Assembly (NCBI GenBank): GCA_028290765.1
Contig: JAQGJF010000847.1
Location: forward strand, 1-9,717
From: Tardiphaga sp.
GTDB taxonomy: Bacteria > Pseudomonadota > Alphaproteobacteria > Rhizobiales > Xanthobacteraceae
Direction: 5' to 3'
Length of the DNA: 9,717 nucleotides
This document shows positions 5,814 through 9,717 of this stretch, piece by piece. The translations under genes were made by a program, and so were the position numbers. How positions within the stretch are numbered: position 1 is the first letter of the stretch; each line of letters starts with the position of its first letter. The notes beneath the pieces were generated by a model. The model had not been told where the DNA came from and did no database searches. It saw nothing but the letters and a program-made list of their open reading frames with translations.

Positions 5814-5832
5814 AAACTATACGGTATAGTTT
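5814..5832. promoter_or_regulatory. Perfect-palindrome operator before tetR
   Basis: AAACTATAC-G-GTATAGTTT is a 19-bp perfect palindrome with a central G, 92 bp upstream of the tetR start. On the minus strand it contains TATAGT, a good -10 for tetR, although no clear -35 is seen. As the most symmetric of the three copies it is likely the highest-affinity, autoregulatory site. Confidence 0.75.
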
Positions 5833-5866
5833 GAATTAATCGGAGATCCCCTGTCGAACTTCAAGC

Positions 5867-5902
5867 TTGACGTCGCCGTAAATAAACTATACGGTTTAGT
5901 TT
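5867..5902 (+). promoter_or_regulatory. Promoter and operator of the efflux operon
   Basis: TTGACG (5867-5872), a 17-bp spacer and TACGGT (5890-5895) form the promoter. The operator AAACTATACGGTTTAGTTT spans 5884-5902 and covers the -10. The leader is about 20 nt and includes AGGAG (5912-5916) six bases before the ATG at 5923. The operator is the same 19-mer as before the patatin operon. Confidence 0.75.
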
Positions 5903-5922
5903 GATTATAGTAGGAGACCGCC

Positions 5923-7041
5923 ATGCACCGTTTTGTCCCCTGTCCGCCCGCGCGGGCCATTCCGAGGCCCATGAGTGTCGCATTCGCGCTCGTGCTGCTG
6001 GCGGCACCGCTGAGTGCCTGCAATGACCGCGCCGGCACCACCGTCGAGCACGCCGCGTTCGTGCACACCCAAATCGTGCAGTCACAGGATGGCCAGGGTG
6101 GCCTCACGCTGACCGGCGAGGTCCAGGCGCGCTACCGCGCCGACCTTTCGTTCCGCGTGAGCGGACGCGTGCTTGAGCGCCTGGTGGATGTCGGAGCTCA
6201 CGTCAATGCCGACGACCTCCTGGCCCGGCTCAATCCGGCCGAACAGCAGGCCGATTTTGACGCGGCGACCGCTGGTGTAGCCGCGGCGGAATCGCAGCTG
6301 CGCGTGGCCCAAGCCACGTTCGATCGGCAGAACCAACTTCTGTCGAGCGGTTTCACCACCCGGATCGCCTACGACCGAGCGCAGGAGCAATTGCGAGCCG
6401 CGCAAAGCACGCTTGAGTCGGCGAAAGCAGAGCTGGGAAGGGCCCGCGAGGCGCTCGACGATACCGAACTGCACGCCCGCGCGGCGGGTGTGATTACCGC
6501 CCGAAACCTCGAGGTCGGGCAAGTCGTGCAAGCGACCCAATCGGTCTTCACACTGGCGCAAGACGGTGAACGCGACGCCGTCTTCGATGTCCCTGAATCC
6601 ATGTTCTTCGGCGATGTGGATCACGGCCACGTGTCGCTGGCGCTGGTCTCCGGTCCTGACGACGCCGCCGTCGGCTACGTTCGAGAGATATCGCCTGTCG
6701 TCGATCCAAAGAGCTCCACGGTTCGCGTGAAAGTTGCGATCCAAAATCCGCCCCCGGCGATGACGCTCGGAAGCGCCATCGCGGGCACCGCCGGGACCAA
6801 ACCCGCCGCGGAGATCACGTTGCCGTGGACCGCGTTGACCGCAGCGGGGTCAAAGCCCGCGGTCTGGATCGTCGATCCCAAGACGAACACAGCGTCGCTG
6901 AAGCCGGTGACCGTCGGCGCTTACGAAGCCGGAGCGGTGCTGATCAAGCAAGGGTTAGAGCCCGGAGATCGGGTCGTGATTGACGGCGGCAAGCTGCTGA
7001 GCTCCGGCCAGCCCGTGACATATGGCGAGGATCGATCATGA
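5923..7041 (+). CDS. RND efflux membrane-fusion lipoprotein, first adaptor
   Basis: The 372-residue protein is a periplasmic adaptor linking an RND pump to an outer-membrane channel. The signal ends in lipobox LSAC with Cys33, so it should be anchored by lipid in the inner membrane. The first lipoyl half-motif is LSFRVSGRVLERLVDVGAHV (from residue 75), followed by an alpha-helical hairpin rich in Ala, Gln and Glu (about 108-180). The second lipoyl half, HARAAGVITARNLEVGQVV, starts at about 184, and beta-barrel and membrane-proximal domains make up the rest. Length is usual for the family. AGGAG supports the ATG at 5923. Its stop overlaps the next start as ATGA. It corresponds in position to TriA of TriABC pumps. 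Its substrate cannot be read from the sequence. Confidence 0.93.
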   Translation: MHRFVPCPPARAIPRPMSVAFALVLLAAPLSACNDRAGTTVEHAAFVHTQIVQSQDGQGGLTLTGEVQARYRADLSFRVSGRVLERLVDVGAHVNADDLLARLNPAEQQADFDAATAGVAAAESQLRVAQATFDRQNQLLSSGFTTRIAYDRAQEQLRAAQSTLESAKAELGRAREALDDTELHARAAGVITARNLEVGQVVQATQSVFTLAQDGERDAVFDVPESMFFGDVDHGHVSLALVSGPDDAAVGYVREISPVVDPKSSTVRVKVAIQNPPPAMTLGSAIAGTAGTKPAAEITLPWTALTAAGSKPAVWIVDPKTNTASLKPVTVGAYEAGAVLIKQGLEPGDRVVIDGGKLLSSGQPVTYGEDRS

Positions 7042-8114
7042 AAACGCGTATTCTTGTTGTTGCAGGCACCATCGCATCGGCATTGACGATAGCCGGATGC
7101 AAGCAGGAGGCGAAGGCTCCGGAGCCCGTGCGGCCCGTGCTGTCGGCCGTCCTGCAACCGGCCTCAACCGACAGCACGATGGCGGTCGGAACCGTCCAGC
7201 CGCGCTATGAAACGAATCTCGGCTTCCGCCTGCTGGGACGCATCATCACGCGCCCGGTCAACGTGGGAGATCTGGTTGCCGAGGGGCAGACCATTGCGGC
7301 TATCGATCCCACCGCCCTTGAGCTCGCGGTGCGGTCAGCGAAAGCGGATCTTTCGAAAGCCCAGGCCCTGCTTGAAAACGCCATCGGGACCGAGGAGCGG
7401 AAAAGGATCCTGATCAAGACCGACGCCACGACGAGGCAGACGCTTGATGATGCAGAGCAGATACGCGCCGGCGCGGAAGCATCGAGCGCTCGTGCCCGCG
7501 CGAACCTGGCCAAGGCGATCGAGCAGCTGGGTTATGCCCAGGTCAAGGCCGACTTCGCGGGCGTCGTCACCGCCGTGAGCGCCGAGGTGGGCCAAGTCGT
7601 GTCGCCCGGACAGAGCGTCGTGACCGTGGCGCGACTGGACGCCCGGGACGCCGTGGTTGATCTCGGCCCGGATTTCCCCGTGCCTTTGACCGCGGGCTTG
7701 GAGTTCACCGTCAGCCCGCAGCTGCTTCCGGCCATTCATGTCCAGGGCCAAATTCGCGAAATAGCGCCGCAAGCCGATCAAGTGACGCGCATGCGCCGCG
7801 TTCGCATCGCCTTGAATGACCCGCCTGAGAGGCTCCGGCTCGGAAGCACTATCACTGCAAGGCTCAGCAGCGGTCACAGCTCAGTTCTCCGAATGCCCGC
7901 GTCCGCCGTCCTCAAAGACGGCGCCGGGACCTTCGTCTGGGTTATCGACGATCCCACGAGCAAGGTTTCGCTTCAAAAGGTCGACCTCTCCGAGGACGAA
8001 AGAGGCATCCGGGTCACCGGCGGTCTCACTGCGGGAGCGCGCATCGCAACTGCTGGAATCCACAGCCTCAAACAAGGACAGCAAGTCCGCATCGAACAGG
8101 ACGCCACACCATGA
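7038..8114 (+). CDS. RND efflux membrane-fusion lipoprotein, second adaptor
   Basis: This is a second adaptor (358 residues) of the same fold but clearly divergent from the first. It has lipobox TIAGC (Cys21), lipoyl halves GFRLLGRIITRPVNVGDLV (about 62-80) and ADFAGVVTAVSAEVGQVV (171-188), and a helical hairpin at about 94-165. Beta-barrel and proximal domains follow (MPASAVLKDGAGTFVWVID and later). Its start and stop overlap the flanking genes by ATGA, which implies translational coupling and balanced amounts of all three proteins. Two different adaptors before one pump recall TriA-TriB of Pseudomonas aeruginosa, where both are required and are thought to form heterodimeric units. Both sequences look intact, so a recent redundant duplication is unlikely. 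Confidence 0.93.
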   Translation: MKTRILVVAGTIASALTIAGCKQEAKAPEPVRPVLSAVLQPASTDSTMAVGTVQPRYETNLGFRLLGRIITRPVNVGDLVAEGQTIAAIDPTALELAVRSAKADLSKAQALLENAIGTEERKRILIKTDATTRQTLDDAEQIRAGAEASSARARANLAKAIEQLGYAQVKADFAGVVTAVSAEVGQVVSPGQSVVTVARLDARDAVVDLGPDFPVPLTAGLEFTVSPQLLPAIHVQGQIREIAPQADQVTRMRRVRIALNDPPERLRLGSTITARLSSGHSSVLRMPASAVLKDGAGTFVWVIDDPTSKVSLQKVDLSEDERGIRVTGGLTAGARIATAGIHSLKQGQQVRIEQDATP

Positions 8115-9717
8115 AAACCTTCAACCTTTCTGACTGGGCCCTCGGGCATCGTTCGCTCGTCTGGTATTTCATGATTGCCTTCATGGCGGCGGGTCTCTTC
8201 GCATACCTGCAGCTGGGGCGGCAGGAAGATCCTGACTTCACCATCAAGACCATGGTGATCGGGGCGCAATGGCCCGGCGCTTCGCCCGAGGAGATGACGC
8301 GCCAGGTCACCGACAGGATCGAGAAGAAGCTCGAAGAGCTGGAATCGCTCGACTATACCAAGAGCGTCACTGTTGCGGGCCAAACCACCATTTTCGTCTA
8401 TCTGTGCGACACAACGAAGGCCGCCGACGTCGCCCCGACATGGGCGCGCGTGCGCAACATGATCGCAGACATCAAGGGCGATTTTCCACAAGGCGTGATC
8501 GGGCCGGGCTTCAACGACCGCTTCGGCGACGTCTTCGGCAACATCTACGCGTTCACCAGCGACGGCTTGAGCCAGCGCCAGCTGCGCGATCGGGTCGAAG
8601 ACATTCGCGCAAAGGTCCTGACCGTCCCGAATGTCGGCAAGGTCGACATCCTCGGCGCGCAGGATGAAAAGATTTTCCTGGAATTTTCGACCCGGAAGAT
8701 CGCGGCGCTCGGCCTCGACACCCGTTCCATCGTCTCCTCGCTGCAGGCGCAGAATGCCGTGGCGCCGTCCGGTGTTTTCCAGGAGGGACCGGAGCGCATC
8801 AGCGTGCGGGTCAACGGTCAGTTCGCATCCGAGGACAGCCTGAAGGCGATCAACTTGAGGGTCAACGACCGGTTCTTCCCGCTGACTGACGTGGCAACCA
8901 TCACGCGCGGCTACGCCGATCCACCGACGACGCTGATTCGTTTCAACGGCGAGCCCGCCATCGCTCTCGCGATCGGGATGAAGTCGGGCGCGAACTTGCT
9001 GAAATTCGGCGAGGCGCTGAAAGAGGAAATGTCGAAGATCCTGGCTGAGCAGCCGATCGGCCTGGGAGTTCATCTCGTCGCTGACCAGCCGGCCGTTGTC
9101 GAGCACGCCGTGTCCGGCTTCACGGAGGCTCTCTTCGAAGCGGTGATCATCGTGCTCGGGATCAGCTTCTTGAGCCTCGGCCTTCGCGCCGGCCTGGTCG
9201 TTGCGATCGCGATTCCCCTGGTTCTGGCGATCACGTTCGTGGTGATGGCATATGCCGGAATATCGCTGCAGCGCATTTCGCTGGGCGCCCTGATCATCGC
9301 GCTGGGCCTTCTGGTCGACGACGCCATGATCGCCGTGGAAATGATGGTGGCGCGATTGGAAGCGGGCGATCCCCTGGAGAAAGCTGCAACACACGTTTAC
9401 ACCTCCACGGCCTTTCCGATGCTGACGGGAACGCTGGTCACCGTAGCCGGCTTCATCCCGATTGGCCTCAACACCAGCAATGCCGGTGAATTCACCTACA
9501 CCTTGTTCGTGGTGATCGCTGTTTCGTTGCTCGTGTCATGGATAGTCGCAGTTTTGTTCACGCCGTTACTTGGCGTCACGATCCTGCCGGCCAGGATCAA
9601 AGGGCATCATGAATCCAAAGGCCGGGTTGGGCAGACGTTCGCCCGCCTGCTTCTGGTTTGCATGCGTCATCGCTGGATCACCGTCGGGGTGACGGTCGCG
9701 GCCTTCGCGCTAGCTCT
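8111..9717 (+). CDS. RND efflux pump inner-membrane subunit (3'-partial)
   Basis: An ATG at 8111 overlaps the previous stop, and the frame stays open to the window end, giving 535 of an expected 1,000 or so residues. Visible parts are the first membrane helix (SLVWYFMIAFMAAGLFAYLQL, about 15-35), a porter region with the RND-typical start PGASPEEMTRQVTDRIEKKL, and then helices 2-6 from about residue 340. Helix 4 carries GLLVDDAMIAVE with the proton-relay Asp pair D403-D404 (AcrB Asp407-Asp408), so it should be a proton-driven pump. The wording near the N-terminus (LGRQEDPDFTIKTM) is closest in style to TriC-like pumps, not AcrB or metal pumps. The C-terminal half and any outer-membrane channel gene lie beyond the window. 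Confidence 0.95.
   Translation, partial: MKTFNLSDWALGHRSLVWYFMIAFMAAGLFAYLQLGRQEDPDFTIKTMVIGAQWPGASPEEMTRQVTDRIEKKLEELESLDYTKSVTVAGQTTIFVYLCDTTKAADVAPTWARVRNMIADIKGDFPQGVIGPGFNDRFGDVFGNIYAFTSDGLSQRQLRDRVEDIRAKVLTVPNVGKVDILGAQDEKIFLEFSTRKIAALGLDTRSIVSSLQAQNAVAPSGVFQEGPERISVRVNGQFASEDSLKAINLRVNDRFFPLTDVATITRGYADPPTTLIRFNGEPAIALAIGMKSGANLLKFGEALKEEMSKILAEQPIGLGVHLVADQPAVVEHAVSGFTEALFEAVIIVLGISFLSLGLRAGLVVAIAIPLVLAITFVVMAYAGISLQRISLGALIIALGLLVDDAMIAVEMMVARLEAGDPLEKAATHVYTSTAFPMLTGTLVTVAGFIPIGLNTSNAGEFTYTLFVVIAVSLLVSWIVAVLFTPLLGVTILPARIKGHHESKGRVGQTFARLLLVCMRHRWITVGVTVAAFALA

Noticed and set aside
7973..9394. Minus-strand ORF of 473 codons
   Set aside because: Shadow of the RND pump; His/Asp/Arg-rich composition without motifs, while the plus strand encodes clear RND helices and the Asp pair.
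1..9717. CRISPR array, rRNA genes or riboswitch
   Set aside because: I saw no regularly spaced repeats, rRNA-like stretches or recognisable riboswitch core.

Overview
The window looks like chromosome of a GC-rich alphaproteobacterium of the Bradyrhizobium / Rhodopseudomonas group. This rests on codon bias, on protein styles (a DUF3734-type patatin next to acetoacetate decarboxylase, small rhizobial Cys-rich and membrane-anchored proteins) and on tRNA sequence. No database search was possible, so the assignment is by recognition.

Left part (1 to about 1560): accessory, eroded DNA. An unrecognised ORF runs in from the left edge. It is followed by a gene-poor stretch holding the 3' end of a tRNA-Ser-like gene (minus strand) and a clean 3' part of a tRNA-Thr(GGT) gene (plus strand, 965-1019) that lacks its 5' half. 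The latter is the classic scar of a genomic island end. Next come a 22-bp-period repeat resembling an IS21-type terminus, a small two-helix membrane protein gene frameshifted by an exact 17-bp tandem duplication, and the first 12 codons of a 3-hydroxybutyrate dehydrogenase gene (bdhA), cut off abruptly.

Middle part (1600-5091): a minus-strand operon, patatin-like lipid hydrolase -> acetoacetate decarboxylase -> truncated bdhA, and a plus-strand cluster of three small envelope-type proteins (one secreted Cys-rich, two with N-terminal membrane segments).

Right part (5048-9717): a minus-strand TetR repressor gene and, divergent from it, an efflux operon of two lipoprotein membrane-fusion proteins and an RND pump (the pump gene runs off the window). 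Genes in the operon overlap by ATGA. Two adaptors before one pump is the TriABC layout.

The most interesting structure is regulatory. A 19-bp palindrome (AAACTATACGGTATAGTTT) lies before tetR. The variant AAACTATACGGTTTAGTTT, differing at one base, occurs twice: before the efflux operon and, in inverted orientation, before the patatin-adc operon 2.2 kb away. In both target promoters it covers the -10 hexamer with the same spacing (TTGAC[A/G], 17 bp, TACGGT). This predicts that one TetR repressor co-controls a lipid/ketone-body hydrolysis operon and a tripartite efflux pump.
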